Shown here: positions 50,486 to 61,012 of the stretch, piece after piece | Layout of the letters: the number at the start of each line of letters is the position of its first letter | Position numbering within the stretch: position 1 is the first letter of the stretch | Source: Thiomicrospira cyclica ALM1 | GTDB lineage: Bacteria; Pseudomonadota; Gammaproteobacteria; Thiomicrospirales; Thiomicrospiraceae | Length of the DNA: 64,000 nucleotides | Reading direction: 5' to 3' | Assembly: GCF_000214825.1 (NCBI RefSeq) | Contig: NC_015581.1 | Span: 62,001-126,000 of the forward strand | The notes under the pieces: generated by a model | The model's input: the letters and a program-made list of their open reading frames with translations, nothing else | Databases searched by the model: none | What the model was told of the DNA's origin: nothing | Position numbers and translations under genes: made by a program

Positions 50486-51817
50486 CTAGACAAATGGTCG
50501 TTGTTGTTTGAGTGCGGTGTCTTGTTTATCAGCGGCTATTAAAGCTTTCATTACGGCGCTGGCCATCACCTGGGCGATTTGTTGAGCTTCGGTCGCTGTC
50601 ATGGTGTAGGCCGGCATGCTATAAACCAACTTTCCAAACGGGCGCAGCCAAACACCTTCTTCCAGTGCAAATTCTTGTATTAAGCCAGCCAAATCATCGC
50701 GATTTAATTCAATCACGGCTACCCCACCTAAGCAGCGGATACCGACAATATCAGGATGTGCTAGACCTTGCCAGGCCTGACTAAAGATGTGTTGTAGTTG
50801 CGTAACGGCCGTTTGCCAATCATAGTCGTTTAGTAGTTTCACGCTTGCATGTGCAATGCGGCAGGCGAGTGGGTTGGCCATAAATGTTGGGCCATGCATG
50901 AGCAGGCCTGGTGCTGCTTGGCTAATCCCCGCACGAATCCGTTCATTGCATAGTACGGCGGCCAGGCTTATCATGCCCGCACTTAATCCTTTGCCAAGGG
51001 TTAAGATGTCCGGTTCAATATCGGCCCATTCGCAGGCAAACAACTTGCCAGTGCGACCTAGCCCGGTGGCGATTTCATCGGCAATTAATAATACATCGTA
51101 GTGTCGGCATAGTGCGGCGGCTTCTTTAAGGTAGTCGGCAGAATAAAAACGCATCCCGCCCGCGCCCTGCACAATCGGCTCAAAAATAAACGCCGCTATT
51201 TCATGATGATGCTGTTCCAGTATTTGGGCCAGTGACGCTAAGCAGGCCTGGTTGTCAAGTGGCTCGCTAGGATGGTGGCAAATGGGTGGTGCTTTTGCAA
51301 ACAAATTTGGCATCAGGTTGTCTGCGAACAGATGGTGCATGCCATCAACCGGATCGCAAACCGACATGGCACCAAAGGTATCGCCATGATAGGCATGCTG
51401 TAAGGCGATGAAGCGTGACTTTCTGGGCTGGCCAATCGACTTCCAGTACTGTAAAGCCATTTTGAGGGCGACCTCCACCGCAATAGAGCCAGAATCAGCG
51501 AAAAAAGTGTGCGTAAGACTGGGCGGGGAAATATCAATTAAAGCCTGTGCGAGTTCGGTCGCTGGTTGATGGCTAAAGCCACCAAACATAATATGCGGCA
51601 TCTTCTGCAGTTGCTCACTAGCGGCCGCGATAATGGTAGGGTGATTATAGCCATGAATTGCCGACCACCAAGATGACATGGCATCGAGTAATTGACGACC
51701 GTCGTCTAGGGTAATTGTACAACCCTGGGTTGACGATGCCGCTAGTGCTGGTTGACGAGCTGGCAGGCGATTGTAGGGGTGCCAAATATGCTGTTGATCA
51801 AATAGAAAGTTATTCAT
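50486..51817 (-). CDS. bioA: adenosylmethionine-8-amino-7-oxononanoate aminotransferase
   Basis: PLP enzyme of biotin synthesis using SAM as amino donor. The 443-aa protein has IWHPYNRLPARQP (substrate-binding start of BioA), LLDAMSSWWSAIHGYNHP, FADSGSIAVEVALKMALQYW, ALQHAYHGDTFGAMSV, LIADEIATGLGRTGKLFACEWADIEPDILTLGKGLSAGMI with the catalytic Lys, and MHGPTFMANPLACRIAHAS. It is convergent with speE and divergent from the tRNA operon. Two full CAGGCCTGG-type motifs and one with a changed last base are inside. Confidence 0.94.
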   Translation of the reverse strand: MNNFLFDQQHIWHPYNRLPARQPALAASSTQGCTITLDDGRQLLDAMSSWWSAIHGYNHPTIIAAASEQLQKMPHIMFGGFSHQPATELAQALIDISPPSLTHTFFADSGSIAVEVALKMALQYWKSIGQPRKSRFIALQHAYHGDTFGAMSVCDPVDGMHHLFADNLMPNLFAKAPPICHHPSEPLDNQACLASLAQILEQHHHEIAAFIFEPIVQGAGGMRFYSADYLKEAAALCRHYDVLLIADEIATGLGRTGKLFACEWADIEPDILTLGKGLSAGMISLAAVLCNERIRAGISQAAPGLLMHGPTFMANPLACRIAHASVKLLNDYDWQTAVTQLQHIFSQAWQGLAHPDIVGIRCLGGVAVIELNRDDLAGLIQEFALEEGVWLRPFGKLVYSMPAYTMTATEAQQIAQVMASAVMKALIAADKQDTALKQQRPFV

Positions 51818-51891
51818 ATAGGCTAGTTTAGCGATTCTTTTGATGAATGAAATGCTTGTCAGAATTATTTTAGAACTTTAGTAATCTTTTG

Positions 51892-51919
51892 TTGACAGGT
51901 GTGTTTTTCTAGGTAAAAT
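51892..51919 (+). promoter_or_regulatory. promoter of the tRNA-Tyr/Gly/Thr-tuf operon
   Basis: Consensus TTGACA, 16-nt spacer and TAAAAT, about 14 nt before the mature 5' end of tRNA-Tyr. A CGC-containing discriminator (ACGCAACC) follows, as in stringently controlled stable RNA promoters. Confidence 0.8.
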
Positions 51920-51933
51920 ACGCAACCACATTT

Positions 51934-52018
51934 GGAGGGTTTCCCGAGCGGTCAAAGGGGGCAGACTGTAAATCTGCTGGCTCAGCCTTCGTTGGTTCGA
52001 ATCCAGCACCCTCCACCA
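51934..52018 (+). tRNA. tRNA-Tyr (anticodon GTA)
   Basis: Class II tRNA of 85 nt with encoded CCA. The acceptor stem GGAGGGT/ACCCTCC is perfect. The anticodon loop CTGTAAA gives GTA. A long variable arm (GGCTCAGCC) and a TTCGAATC T-loop are present. First gene of the tRNA-tuf operon. Confidence 0.97.
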
Positions 52019-52026
52019 ATATACCT

Positions 52027-52101
52027 GCGGGTGTCGTATAATGGCTATTACCTCGGCCTTCCAAGCCGAAGACGTGGGTTCGATTCCCATCACCCGCTCC
52101 A
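52027..52101 (+). tRNA. tRNA-Gly (anticodon TCC)
   Basis: 75 nt with encoded CCA. The acceptor stem is GCGGGTG/CACCCGC, the anticodon stem-loop CGGCC-TTCCAAG gives TCC, and the T-loop is GGTTCGATTCC. It lies 8 nt after tRNA-Tyr. Confidence 0.97.
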
Positions 52102-52121
52102 TTTCAAGATTTAAGAATTCA

Positions 52122-52197
52122 GCTCTCATAGCTCAGTCGGTAGAGCGCTTCCATGGTAAGGAAGAGGTCACCAGTTCGATTCTGGTTGAGAGCTCCA
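52122..52197 (+). tRNA. tRNA-Thr (anticodon GGT)
   Basis: 76 nt with encoded CCA. The acceptor stem is GCTCTCA/TGAGAGC, and the anticodon stem CTTCC/GGAAG encloses ATGGTAA, giving GGT. Followed by tuf, as in the classic gammaproteobacterial tyrU-glyT-thrT-tufB order. Confidence 0.97.
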
Positions 52198-52248
52198 TTT
52201 TTAGGCTGGGGTGCCCAGTCAATTAGTAACGCTAAAACGGGGTTCGTC

Positions 52249-53439
52249 ATGGCAAAAGCAAAGTTTGAACGTACAAAGCCGCACGTTAACGTAGGAACGA
52301 TTGGTCACGTTGACCATGGTAAAACGACATTAACAGCGGCATTGACCATTGTGCAGGGTAAGAAGTTTGGTGGTGATGTCAAAGGTTACGACCAGATTGA
52401 CAATGCACCGGAAGAAAAAGCACGTGGTATTACCATTTCAACAGCACACGTTGAGTATGAGTCCGAGTCGCGCCACTATGCGCACGTTGACTGCCCAGGG
52501 CATGCTGACTATGTTAAAAACATGATCACGGGTGCGGCGCAGATGGACGGTGCCATTCTTGTATGTTCGGCTGCTGATGGCCCCATGCCACAAACCCGTG
52601 AGCACATTTTGTTATCACGTCAGGTGGGTGTACCTTACATCGTTGTGTTCCTAAACAAGGCGGACATGGTTGATGATGAAGAGTTGCTAGAATTGGTTGA
52701 AATGGAAGTACGTGAGTTGTTGTCAGACTATGACTTCCCAGGTGATGATACGCCGGTCATTAAAGGTTCGGCCTTGAAGGCTATTGAAGGTGACCAGTCT
52801 GAGATTGGTGAGCCAGCAATCGGTCGTTTGATCGAAGCGTTAGATACCTACATTCCAACACCAGAGCGTGATACGGATAAGCCGTTTTTGATGCCAGTAG
52901 AAGACGTATTCTCGATTCAGGGTCGTGGTACGGTTGTAACCGGTCGTATTGAGACAGGTGTTGTTAAAGTAGGCGAAACGGTTGAGATCGTAGGTATCCG
53001 TGATACCGTAAGCACTACTGTAACCGGTGTTGAAATGTTCCGTAAGTTACTAGATCAAGGTGAAGCGGGCGATAACGTGGGTGTACTACTACGTGGTACT
53101 AAGCGTGAAGACGTTGAGCGTGGTCAAGTGTTGAGTCATGTTGGCAAGATTAATCCACATACTCAGTTTGAATCAGAAGTGTATGTATTGTCGAAAGAAG
53201 AAGGTGGTCGTCATACGCCATTCTTCAATGGTTACCGTCCCCAGTTTTACTTCCGTACTACGGACGTAACTGGTGCGTGTGAATTACCATCAGGTGTTGA
53301 AATGGTTATGCCAGGAGATAACATCCAGATGACAATCACCTTGATCAACCCAATTGCGATGGACGAAGGTTTACGCTTCGCGATTCGCGAAGGTGGTCGT
53401 ACGGTTGGTGCGGGTGTTGTTTCTAAGATTTTGAAGTAA
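52249..53439 (+). CDS. tuf: elongation factor Tu
   Basis: Delivers aminoacyl-tRNA to the ribosome. The 396-aa GTPase has [14 protein letters not shown] (G1), [13 protein letters not shown] (G2), [13 protein letters not shown] (G3), [20 protein letters not shown] (G4) and GSALKA (G5), then domains II and III ending [10 protein letters not shown]. The ATG is the one 52 nt after tRNA-Thr; a longer reading through that tRNA is not real. Codon use is highly biased. An intrinsic terminator follows. Confidence 0.98.
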   Translation: MAKAKFERTKPHVNVGTIGHVDHGKTTLTAALTIVQGKKFGGDVKGYDQIDNAPEEKARGITISTAHVEYESESRHYAHVDCPGHADYVKNMITGAAQMDGAILVCSAADGPMPQTREHILLSRQVGVPYIVVFLNKADMVDDEELLELVEMEVRELLSDYDFPGDDTPVIKGSALKAIEGDQSEIGEPAIGRLIEALDTYIPTPERDTDKPFLMPVEDVFSIQGRGTVVTGRIETGVVKVGETVEIVGIRDTVSTTVTGVEMFRKLLDQGEAGDNVGVLLRGTKREDVERGQVLSHVGKINPHTQFESEVYVLSKEEGGRHTPFFNGYRPQFYFRTTDVTGACELPSGVEMVMPGDNIQMTITLINPIAMDEGLRFAIREGGRTVGAGVVSKILK

Positions 53440-53446
53440 TTAAATC

Positions 53447-53475
53447 TTGCAAAAATTAAAAGGGACTGATATAGT
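53447..53475 (+). promoter_or_regulatory. candidate promoter for tRNA-Trp-secE-nusG, overlapping the tuf terminator
   Basis: TTGCAA (53447-53452), 17-nt spacer and TATAGT (53470-53475). The -10 box lies in the loop and descending arm of the tuf terminator hairpin. The predicted start would be just before tRNA-Trp, and no room for a promoter exists between the terminator and the tRNA. Confidence 0.45.
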
Positions 53476-53485
53476 CCCTTTTTTT
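53458..53485 (+). terminator. intrinsic terminator of tuf
   Basis: AAAAGGGACT-GATAT-AGTCCCTTTT, a 10-bp stem running into seven T residues, 19 nt after the tuf stop codon. Confidence 0.9.
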
Positions 53486-53493
53486 AATTTTCT

Positions 53494-53570
53494 AGGGGTA
53501 TAGCTCCAATTGGTAGAGCCGCGGATTCCAAATCCGAAGGTTGGGAGTTCGAATCTCTCTACCCCTGCCA
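53494..53570 (+). tRNA. tRNA-Trp (anticodon CCA)
   Basis: 77 nt with encoded CCA. The acceptor stem is AGGGGTA/TACCCCT, the anticodon loop TTCCAAA gives CCA, and the T-arm contains GTTCGAATC. It precedes secE and nusG as in many gammaproteobacteria. Confidence 0.96.
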
Positions 53571-53627
53571 AATTTTAACGGTCTGTATCCAAGGTGCAGG
53601 TCGTTTTTTTTAATTGTACTGAAACCA

Positions 53628-54011
53628 ATGAATAAAAATCCAGAAGTTCAAGAAGCACGCAGTACAGCGGATACCGCTAAGCTGGTATTGTCTCTATTTA
53701 TATTAGTGGGCGGTATCTTCGCCTATTATTACCTGTCTGATCTCCATGCCGTAATTCGTGTATTGGTGGTAATTGCGGGCGCCGTTGGCGCCGTTGCTGT
53801 GTTGTATACAACGGCTCTAGGTGGGTCGTGGTTTAAATACTTAATTCAGACAAAAAAAGAAATACGTCAGGTCGTATGGCCGACACGTAAAGAGACAGCA
53901 CAAACAACGCTCATTGTGGTTATTGCCGTCATCATCGTGGGTATTTTCCTATGGTTGATTGATATGTTCTTCCTATGGGCGGTGAAGTTATTGACCGGAC
54001 AGGGAGGCTAA
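53628..54011 (+). CDS. secE: preprotein translocase subunit SecE
   Basis: Essential clamp subunit of the SecYEG channel. At 127 aa it is the three-helix form seen in E. coli. Two N-terminal hydrophobic helices ([17 protein letters not shown] and [17 protein letters not shown]) precede the conserved amphipathic [19 protein letters not shown] and the last helix. The in-frame extension upstream overlaps tRNA-Trp and is rejected. nusG follows after 1 nt. Confidence 0.95.
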   Translation: MNKNPEVQEARSTADTAKLVLSLFILVGGIFAYYYLSDLHAVIRVLVVIAGAVGAVAVLYTTALGGSWFKYLIQTKKEIRQVVWPTRKETAQTTLIVVIAVIIVGIFLWLIDMFFLWAVKLLTGQGG

Positions 54012-54012
54012 A

Positions 54013-54546
54013 ATGGCAAAACGTTGGTATGTAGTACATGCATTTTCTGGTTATGAAAACAAAGTTAAGGCCGGTATTGTTGAATATGCTGAGCGTGCGG
54101 AGTTAAGTGACCATTTCGGGCGTATCCTAGTGCCCTCGGAAGAAGTTGTTGAAATTCGAGATGGTAAAAAACGCACCAGTGAACGTAAATTTTTTCCTGG
54201 CTATGTGTTGGTTGAAATGGAATTAAGCGAAGAAACCTGGCACCTAGTTAAGAGTGTACCCCAAGTGCTTGGTTTTATTGGTGGTAAGAGTGATAAGCCT
54301 GCGCCAATAACCCAAAAAGAAGTGGATAGAATTTTACAGCGTGTTGAAGAAAATGTAGACAAGCCACGGCCTAAAATCATCTACGAACCAGGTGAAATGG
54401 TTCGAGTTACAGATGGTCCGTTTACCGACTTTGAAGCCGTTGTTGAAGGCGTTGACTACGATAAAAATAAATTACAAGTATCAGTATTGATTTTTGGGCG
54501 CTCAACGCCGGTTGAGCTTGAGTTCTCACAGGTCGCAAAAAGCTGA
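54013..54546 (+). CDS. nusG: transcription termination/antitermination factor NusG
   Basis: Elongation factor linking RNA polymerase to Rho or ribosomes. The 177-aa protein has [17 protein letters not shown] (NGN domain), [29 protein letters not shown], and a KOW domain [40 protein letters not shown]. It directly follows secE. Confidence 0.97.
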   Translation: MAKRWYVVHAFSGYENKVKAGIVEYAERAELSDHFGRILVPSEEVVEIRDGKKRTSERKFFPGYVLVEMELSEETWHLVKSVPQVLGFIGGKSDKPAPITQKEVDRILQRVEENVDKPRPKIIYEPGEMVRVTDGPFTDFEAVVEGVDYDKNKLQVSVLIFGRSTPVELEFSQVAKS

Positions 54547-54597
54547 TTTTTTTAACGGGGAGCCGCAAGGCGCTATTACCCAACTAGGAGTGTAACA

Positions 54598-55026
54598 ATG
54601 GCTAAGAAAATTGCAGCCTATATTAAATTACAGATTCCTGCAGGTGCAGCGAATCCAAGTCCGCCCGTTGGTCCAGCTTTGGGTCAGCGTGGTGTTAACA
54701 TCATGGAGTTCTGTAAAGCGTTTAACGCCCAGACAGCCAATGTTGAAAAAGGACTTCCATTGCCTGTTGTTATTACTGTTTACAGTGATAAGAGCTTCAC
54801 ATTCATTACTAAAACCCCTCCGGCCGCTGTGTTGTTGAAAAAAGCAGCTGGCATCAAGAGTGGTAGTGCCGTACCTAACCTAAACAAGGTGGGTAAGGTT
54901 ACCCGTGCTCAGTTAGAAGAAATTGCTACTACAAAAATGCCGGATTTGAATGCTAACGATTTAGACACAGCAGTTAAAATCATTGAAGGTTCCGCGCGTA
55001 GCATGGGCCTAACGGTTGAGGGGTAA
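54598..55026 (+). CDS. rplK: ribosomal protein uL11
   Basis: Stalk-base protein of the 50S subunit, 142 aa. It has the N-terminal [37 protein letters not shown] and [18 protein letters not shown], followed by the rRNA-binding C-terminal domain ending RSMGLTVEG. It starts 51 nt after nusG with AGGAG and is followed by rplA at 6 nt. Confidence 0.98.
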   Translation: MAKKIAAYIKLQIPAGAANPSPPVGPALGQRGVNIMEFCKAFNAQTANVEKGLPLPVVITVYSDKSFTFITKTPPAAVLLKKAAGIKSGSAVPNLNKVGKVTRAQLEEIATTKMPDLNANDLDTAVKIIEGSARSMGLTVEG

Positions 55027-55032
55027 TAAGAC

Positions 55033-55722
55033 ATGGCAAAATTAACAAAAAAACAAAAAGTAATGGTTGAGCGTGTCAATAAAGACTCTTCTTATGAGGT
55101 TATGGCTGCGCTTGATCTTGTTAAAGAGTTGGCAACGGCAAAATTCGATGAAACTGTGGATGTTGCTGTTAAGTTAGGCGTTGACCCACGTAAATCTGAT
55201 CAGGTTGTTCGCGGTGCAACAGTATTGCCGAATGGTCTTGGTAAGACTATTCGTGTTGCTGTATTTACCGGTGAAGCGAACCAGGCGGCTGCTAAGGCAG
55301 CAGGTGCTGATTTCGTGGGTATGGATGAGTTGGCTGCTGACATTAAAAAAGGCATGATGGACTTTGACGTAGTTATTGCAAGCCCAGATGCCATGCGTGT
55401 TGTAGGTGCGTTAGGTACTGTTTTAGGTCCACGTGGCTTAATGCCTAACCCTAAGACAGGTACTGTAACGCCTGATGTTGTGACTGCGATCAATAACGCA
55501 AAAGCAGGTCAAGTTCGTTACCGTGTAGACAAGGCCGGTATTGTTCATGCTCCAATCGGTAAGGCGTCTTTTGATAGCCAAAAATTGAAAGAAAACTTGG
55601 CAGCCCTTATTGAAGACTTGAATAAAGCTAAGCCTTCCGCTGCTAAGGGTGTATATATGAAGAAGGTTTCCTTATCCAGTACCATGGGTCCTGCGGTAGC
55701 TGTGGAACAGTCTTCAATCTAA
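55033..55722 (+). CDS. rplA: ribosomal protein uL1
   Basis: L1 stalk protein and, in relatives, translational repressor of the rplK-rplA mRNA. The 229-aa protein has [54 protein letters not shown] and [20 protein letters not shown]. It is translationally close to rplK. Autoregulation by L1 is known for E. coli and assumed here. Confidence 0.98.
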   Translation: MAKLTKKQKVMVERVNKDSSYEVMAALDLVKELATAKFDETVDVAVKLGVDPRKSDQVVRGATVLPNGLGKTIRVAVFTGEANQAAAKAAGADFVGMDELAADIKKGMMDFDVVIASPDAMRVVGALGTVLGPRGLMPNPKTGTVTPDVVTAINNAKAGQVRYRVDKAGIVHAPIGKASFDSQKLKENLAALIEDLNKAKPSAAKGVYMKKVSLSSTMGPAVAVEQSSI

Positions 55723-55885
55723 ATTCCTGTTGTTCTTTTGAATAATGGGTTGCGGTTTGGGTCTCCTAAATGTGAGTGCCCATCGCAGACCGTAGGTGGT
55801 TGTGAATAGAACAACCTTAATTGCATTTGCGGCCTACGTAGATGAGTAGTTTAGTTACATCGTAACTAAACTTATGGAGGTTAGA
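55723..55885 (+). ncRNA. L10(L12) ribosomal leader ahead of rplJ
   Basis: A 163-nt untranslated leader. A long-range closing stem GTTGTTCT (55729-55736) / AGAACAAC (55808-55815) encloses a GC-containing arm, as in L10-responsive leaders. A perfect 11-bp hairpin AGTTTAGTTAC-ATC-GTAACTAAACT (55848-55872) ends just before the GGAGG of rplJ. Binding by the L10-L7/L12 complex is known for this leader class; the fold here is read by eye. Confidence 0.6.
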
Positions 55886-56380
55886 ATGGCACTTAAACTC
55901 GAAGATAAAAAGCTTGTCTTAGAAGAAGTTTCTGCTGTATTGGCAGATACCGTTTCTATAGTCGTAGCTGAATATCGTGGGTTGACAGTGGAGCAGATGA
56001 CTAAGCTTCGTTCTCAGGCTCGCGACAATGGTGTTGTTGTTCGCGTAGTTAAAAATACCCTAGCTAAACGTGCATTTGCAGGAACACCTTATGAAGACAT
56101 GAGCGCTTCATTGGTAGGACCTGTTGTTTTGGTGTTCTCTCAGAAAGAACTATCAGGCGCAGCGCGTGTTGTTAAGGCATTCAAAAAAGAAAACGATGCT
56201 ATGGTTGTTAAAGCAGTATCAATTGGTTCAGGCACCCTTGACGCTAATCAATTAGATATGGTTGCATCACTACCAACTTACGACGAAGCAATTGCAAAAC
56301 TAATGTATGTAATGAAGGCACCGGTCGAGAAATTGGCTCGTACGCTGGCAGCTTACAAAGAGTCACGCGAAGCGGCTTAA
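55886..56380 (+). CDS. rplJ: ribosomal protein uL10
   Basis: Stalk scaffold that binds L7/L12 dimers, 164 aa. It has EDKKLVLEEVSAVLADTVSIVVAEYRGLTVEQMTKLR, RVVKNTLAKRAF, SLVGPVVLVFS and a C-terminal helix for L7/L12. I chose the ATG after ATGGAGG; the earlier in-frame ATG overlaps that site. Confidence 0.97.
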   Translation: MALKLEDKKLVLEEVSAVLADTVSIVVAEYRGLTVEQMTKLRSQARDNGVVVRVVKNTLAKRAFAGTPYEDMSASLVGPVVLVFSQKELSGAARVVKAFKKENDAMVVKAVSIGSGTLDANQLDMVASLPTYDEAIAKLMYVMKAPVEKLARTLAAYKESREAA

Positions 56381-56419
56381 TTTTTTGCATTAGTTATTTA
56401 TTACATTTAGGAGATAAAC

Positions 56420-56788
56420 ATGTCTGTATCACAAAACGATATCTTAGAAGCCGTTGCCAATATGACGGTAGTCGAAGTTGTTGAATTAATTTCAGCAATG
56501 GAAGAAAAATTTGGTGTATCTGCTGCAGCGATGGCTGTTGCTGGTCCAGCTGCTGCCGCTGAAGCTGCTGAAGAGCAATCAGAGTTCAACGTAGTTTTAA
56601 CCAGTGCTGGTTCTAACAAAGTTGGTGCGATCAAAGCTGTTCGCGCAATCACTGGTCTTGGCTTAAAAGAAGCTAAAGACGCGGTTGAAGGTGTTCCAAC
56701 TGTGCTTAAAGAAGGCGTCTCTAAAGAAGAAGCTGATGAAATTAAAAAGCAAGTTGAAGAGGCTGGCGGCCAGGTTGAGATCAAGTAA
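56420..56788 (+). CDS. rplL: ribosomal protein bL12 (L7/L12)
   Basis: Multicopy stalk protein that recruits translation factors, 122 aa. N-terminal dimer domain ([20 protein letters not shown]), an Ala-rich hinge ([17 protein letters not shown]), and the factor-binding domain [42 protein letters not shown] precedes the ATG. Confidence 0.98.
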   Translation: MSVSQNDILEAVANMTVVEVVELISAMEEKFGVSAAAMAVAGPAAAAEAAEEQSEFNVVLTSAGSNKVGAIKAVRAITGLGLKEAKDAVEGVPTVLKEGVSKEEADEIKKQVEEAGGQVEIK

Positions 56789-56823
56789 TAGCTTGATTTT
56801 AACTGCTTAGCTGCAGTGAAAAT

Positions 56824-56849
56824 GGCTGACATTTCGGTGTCGGCCTTTT
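56824..56849 (+). terminator. rplL-rpoB attenuator
   Basis: GGCTGACA-TTTCGG-TGTCGGCC with one G-T pair, followed by TTTTGTGTTTT. Its position between rplL and rpoB matches the partial terminator known to lower rpoBC transcription in E. coli. Confidence 0.75.
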
Positions 56850-56953
56850 GTGTTTTATCAGTGTGTAAAAGCGTCATATTTTAGTTTGATACGACCCTTT
56901 TATACATTTACTTGAAGTCCCACAATTTAATAACCCGATTGTCGAGGTATTCC

Positions 56954-59900
56954 ATGTCATACTCGTTAACCGAAAAGAAACGTATCCGTAAAGATTTTGC
57001 CACTCAAGCATCAATGCTTGATGTGCCGTACCTACTGTCTTTGCAAAAGAGCTCCTACCACGATTTTATTCAATTAGATAAAAAACCGAATGACCGCATT
57101 GCGATGGGTCTTCACTCTGCCTTTAAGTCTGTATTTCCAATTAAGGGTGTCGCTGGCACAGCGGACTTGGATTACGTCAGCTATCATCTAGGTCAGCCTG
57201 AGTTTGATGTTAAGGAGTGTAAACAGCGTGGCGTAACTTATGCGGCGCCTCTGCGCGTCAAGATGCGGTTGGTGATTTATGATAAAGAAGCGCCTGCCAG
57301 TAATCGCCCTGTTAAGGATATTAAAGAACAGGAAGTTTATCTGGGTGATATGCCCTTGATGACCGATAACGGTACTTTTGTTATTAACGGTACCGAACGT
57401 GTAATCGTAACGCAGTTGCATCGTTCGCCGGGCGTTATCTTTGATAATGACAAGGGCAAGTCACATTCTTCTGGCAAAATTTTATTTAACGCGCGGATTA
57501 TTCCATACCGTGGATCTTGGTTGGATTTCGAATTTGACCATAATGATTGTTTGTTTACGCGTATTGACCGTCGTCGCAAATTACCCGTTTCAATCCTGCT
57601 ACGTGCAATGGGTTATGACAACGAGCAAATTTTATCTGCTTTCTTTGACACAACACCAATTCGTATTACTAAAACTAAAATTGTGATGGGCATTATTCCT
57701 GAGCAATTGAAAGGTCAAGTAGCCGCATTTGATATGGTTGATAAAGGAGAAGTGATCGTTGCGGCGGGTAATCGTATTACTGCTCGGAGTATCAAGCAAT
57801 TTGAGCAGGCTGGCTTAAAAGAGATTGATGTGCCAGAAGCTTTCCTGGTTGGCAAGGTAGTGGCAGAGAACCTGGTTGATAAGTCAACAGGTGAGTTATT
57901 AGCGGCTGCAAACACTGTGATAACAAGTGAATTGATTGCGAAGATGCATGAGATTGGTAAAGTACAGCTTGGTGTATTGTTTGTTGACGAGTTACTTCAT
58001 GGTCCATATATCTCAGATACTTTGAACCTAGACAGTACGAGTACTCAATTAGAAGCACAGATCGAAATCTATCGTATGATGCGCCCAGGTGAACCGCCAA
58101 CAAAAGAGTCTTCTGAAGCTCTATTTAATAGTCTGTTCTTCCAAGAAGAGCGTTATGACTTGTCCAATGTTGGTCGCATGAAATTAAACCGTCGTTTAGG
58201 GCGTGATAACAATGATGGTCGTTTGGTTTTAGAACCGGATGATATTGTAGAAGTAATTCGGGAGCTTATTCGTATCCGTAATGGTGAGAGTATGGTTGAT
58301 GATATTGATACTTTAGGTAATCGTCGAATTCGTGCTGTTGGTGAAATGGCCGAGAATGCTTTCCGTGTTGGTTTGGTTCGTGTTGAGCGTGCCGTTAAGG
58401 AGCGACTTAATCAGGCCGAATCTGATGGTTTAATGCCTCAGGATTTGATTAATGCTAAGCCGGTTTCGGCGGCGATTAAAGAGTTCTTTGGTTCTAGCCA
58501 GTTGTCTCAATTCATGGATCAGGTTAACCCCTTGTCAGAAGTGACGCATAAGCGTCGTGTTTCTGCGCTTGGCCCGGGTGGCTTAACTCGTGAGCGTGCA
58601 GGTTTTGAGGTTCGTGACGTACACCCCACTCATTATGGCCGCGTTTGTCCTATTGAAACGCCTGAAGGACCAAACATCGGTCTAATCAATTCGTTGGCTG
58701 TTTATGCAAAAACCAACGAATACGGTTTCTTGGAAACACCTTACCGTCGTGTTATTGATGGTCAGGTTTCTGATGAGATTGTATATATTTCTGCAATTGA
58801 TGAAGCACAGTATATCATTGCGCAGGCGAGTGCTCGCTTAGATGATTCCGGTCGTTTTGTTGATGACTTGATTTCAGCGCGTCATCAAAATGAATTTACC
58901 TTGTCAATGTCGAAAGACATAAACTTGATGGACGTATCTCCGAAGCAAATTGTTTCAGTTGCAGCCGCATTGATTCCATTCCTTGAGCACGATGATGCTA
59001 ACCGTGCCTTGATGGGTTCAAACATGCAGCGTCAAGCAGTACCGACGCTTCGAGCCGATAAGCCGTTAGTAGGTACCGGTATTGAGAAAACGGTAGCAAT
59101 CGATTCTGGTGTAACCGTGGTTGCCGAGCGCGGTGGTGAAGTGGTTTCTGCGGATGCGTCGCGTATTGTAGTGCGTGTTAATGCCGATGAGATTAGTGAG
59201 GGTGAAACGGGTGTTGATATTTATAATCTTATTAAATATCAACGTTCAAACCAAAATACGTGTATTAACCAAAAACCCATTGTTGCCGCTGGTAATTTAG
59301 TTGCGCGCGGCGATGTATTGGCTGACGGGCCTTCAACTGATTTAGGTGAGCTGGCTCTAGGTCAGAATATGCGTGTTGCTTTCATGCCTTGGAACGGTTA
59401 CAACTTTGAAGACTCCATCCTAGTATCTGAGCGTGTTGTGCAAGAGGATCGTTTTACAACAATTCATATTGAAGAATTTACCTGTTTAGCACGTGATACC
59501 AAGTTAGGTCCAGAGGAAATTACCGCTGATATTCCGAACGTGGGTGAGTCGGCTTTATCTCGTCTGGACGAGAGCGGTATTGTTTACATCGGTGCCGAAG
59601 TGAAACAGGGTGATATTCTGGTTGGTAAGGTTACCCCAAAAGGGGAGACCCAGTTAACACCGGAAGAGAAGCTACTACGTGCCATCTTTGGTGAAAAAGC
59701 ATCGGATGTTAAAGATACGTCATTGCGAGTCTCTAAGGGTATTGAAGGCACAGTTATCGATGTGCAAGTCTTCACTCGTGAAGGGATGAAGAAGGATTCG
59801 CGTGCCCAAGCAATTCATGAAGAAGAGCTTGATGCCGTTCGTAAAGACATTGATGAGCAATACCGTATTCTGGAACAGGATAGCTTGGCTCGTTTGCGCA

Positions 59901-61012
59901 CAATTCTTGTTGGTCAAACCACACTGGAAGGTAAAACCTTAACAGCTGATCAATTGGCCATAATGGATAGTAAGTCTTTATTCCTTTTGAATCTTAACGA
60001 TGAAGATTTAATGCGTCAGTTAGAAGCACAGGAAGACCAGCTTAATACTAAGCGTAAGGGCTTGAATGACGCCTTTGAGGAAAAGCGTAAAAAATTAACT
60101 CAGGGCGATGATCTGGCGCCAGGTGTGTCGAAGATGGTTAAGGTCTACGTGGCGATTAAGCGTCGTATTCAGCCAGGTGATAAGATGGCCGGCCGTCATG
60201 GTAATAAGGGTGTAATCTCTCGTATTTGCCCTGTTGAGGATATGCCATTTGATGAAACAGGTCGTCCGGTTGATATTTGTCTGAACCCACTAGGTGTACC
60301 TTCTCGTATGAACGTTGGTCAGATTTTAGAAACCCATCTAGGTTTAGCGGCAGAAGGCCTGGGTCAGAAAATTGATGCCATGTTACGTCGTGAAGCGGAT
60401 TTGGCAGAGGTTCGTAGTTTCTTGGATAAGATTTATAACGAAACCCAAGGCCAAGGCGTTGATTTTGCCGCCTTTAGTGATGATGAGTTGATCGAACTGG
60501 CACGCAACCTATGCAAAGGCGTACCGATGGCAACGCCTGTTTTTGACGGTGCTGGCGAGGGTCAAATCAAAGCATTGTTACGCTTAGCGGATCTACCAGA
60601 GTCAGGTCAAATGCGTTTATTTGACGGGCGTACAGGTGAAGAGTTTGATCGCCCAGTAACAGTGGGTTATATGTACATGCTCAAGCTTAACCATTTGGTT
60701 GACGATAAGATGCATGCGCGTTCAACCGGTCCATACAGCCTCGTGACTCAGCAACCATTGGGCGGTAAAGCTCAATTTGGCGGTCAGCGTTTCGGTGAAA
60801 TGGAGGTGTGGGCACTAGAAGCATATGGTGCGGCATTCACTCTGCAGGAAATGTTAACGGTGAAGTCGGATGACTTGAATGGTCGTACGCGAATGTACAA
60901 AAACATTGTCGATGGCAATGAGTACATGGAGCCGGGGATGCCTGAATCCTTTAGCGTGTTGCGTAAAGAAATTCGTGCATTAGGTATTGATATTGAGTTG
61001 GAGCAAGACTAA
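56954..61012 (+). CDS. rpoB: RNA polymerase beta subunit
   Basis: 1352 aa with the chosen ATG (GAGGT upstream), close to the E. coli length (1342). An earlier in-frame start reads through the attenuator region and is rejected. Landmarks include [13 protein letters not shown] at the N-terminus, the rifampicin region [32 protein letters not shown] with drug-contact residues in the sensitive form, [15 protein letters not shown]-like [17 protein letters not shown], and a C-terminal [24 protein letters not shown]. The rpoC start codon follows the stop with no gap. Confidence 0.98.
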   Translation: MSYSLTEKKRIRKDFATQASMLDVPYLLSLQKSSYHDFIQLDKKPNDRIAMGLHSAFKSVFPIKGVAGTADLDYVSYHLGQPEFDVKECKQRGVTYAAPLRVKMRLVIYDKEAPASNRPVKDIKEQEVYLGDMPLMTDNGTFVINGTERVIVTQLHRSPGVIFDNDKGKSHSSGKILFNARIIPYRGSWLDFEFDHNDCLFTRIDRRRKLPVSILLRAMGYDNEQILSAFFDTTPIRITKTKIVMGIIPEQLKGQVAAFDMVDKGEVIVAAGNRITARSIKQFEQAGLKEIDVPEAFLVGKVVAENLVDKSTGELLAAANTVITSELIAKMHEIGKVQLGVLFVDELLHGPYISDTLNLDSTSTQLEAQIEIYRMMRPGEPPTKESSEALFNSLFFQEERYDLSNVGRMKLNRRLGRDNNDGRLVLEPDDIVEVIRELIRIRNGESMVDDIDTLGNRRIRAVGEMAENAFRVGLVRVERAVKERLNQAESDGLMPQDLINAKPVSAAIKEFFGSSQLSQFMDQVNPLSEVTHKRRVSALGPGGLTRERAGFEVRDVHPTHYGRVCPIETPEGPNIGLINSLAVYAKTNEYGFLETPYRRVIDGQVSDEIVYISAIDEAQYIIAQASARLDDSGRFVDDLISARHQNEFTLSMSKDINLMDVSPKQIVSVAAALIPFLEHDDANRALMGSNMQRQAVPTLRADKPLVGTGIEKTVAIDSGVTVVAERGGEVVSADASRIVVRVNADEISEGETGVDIYNLIKYQRSNQNTCINQKPIVAAGNLVARGDVLADGPSTDLGELALGQNMRVAFMPWNGYNFEDSILVSERVVQEDRFTTIHIEEFTCLARDTKLGPEEITADIPNVGESALSRLDESGIVYIGAEVKQGDILVGKVTPKGETQLTPEEKLLRAIFGEKASDVKDTSLRVSKGIEGTVIDVQVFTREGMKKDSRAQAIHEEELDAVRKDIDEQYRILEQDSLARLRTILVGQTTLEGKTLTADQLAIMDSKSLFLLNLNDEDLMRQLEAQEDQLNTKRKGLNDAFEEKRKKLTQGDDLAPGVSKMVKVYVAIKRRIQPGDKMAGRHGNKGVISRICPVEDMPFDETGRPVDICLNPLGVPSRMNVGQILETHLGLAAEGLGQKIDAMLRREADLAEVRSFLDKIYNETQGQGVDFAAFSDDELIELARNLCKGVPMATPVFDGAGEGQIKALLRLADLPESGQMRLFDGRTGEEFDRPVTVGYMYMLKLNHLVDDKMHARSTGPYSLVTQQPLGGKAQFGGQRFGEMEVWALEAYGAAFTLQEMLTVKSDDLNGRTRMYKNIVDGNEYMEPGMPESFSVLRKEIRALGIDIELEQD

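Noticed and set aside
50468-50491. GTCT...AGAC with two AGCGCT palindromes between speE and bioA as a convergent terminator
   Set aside because: The loop left by the two AGCGCT arms is only 2 nt, there is no T-run on either strand, and it overlaps the bioA stop codon.
56407-56877. 156-aa open frame on the minus strand across rplL
   Set aside because: It is antisense to rplL, low-complexity Ala/Ser/Thr, and explained by the Ala-rich codons of L7/L12.
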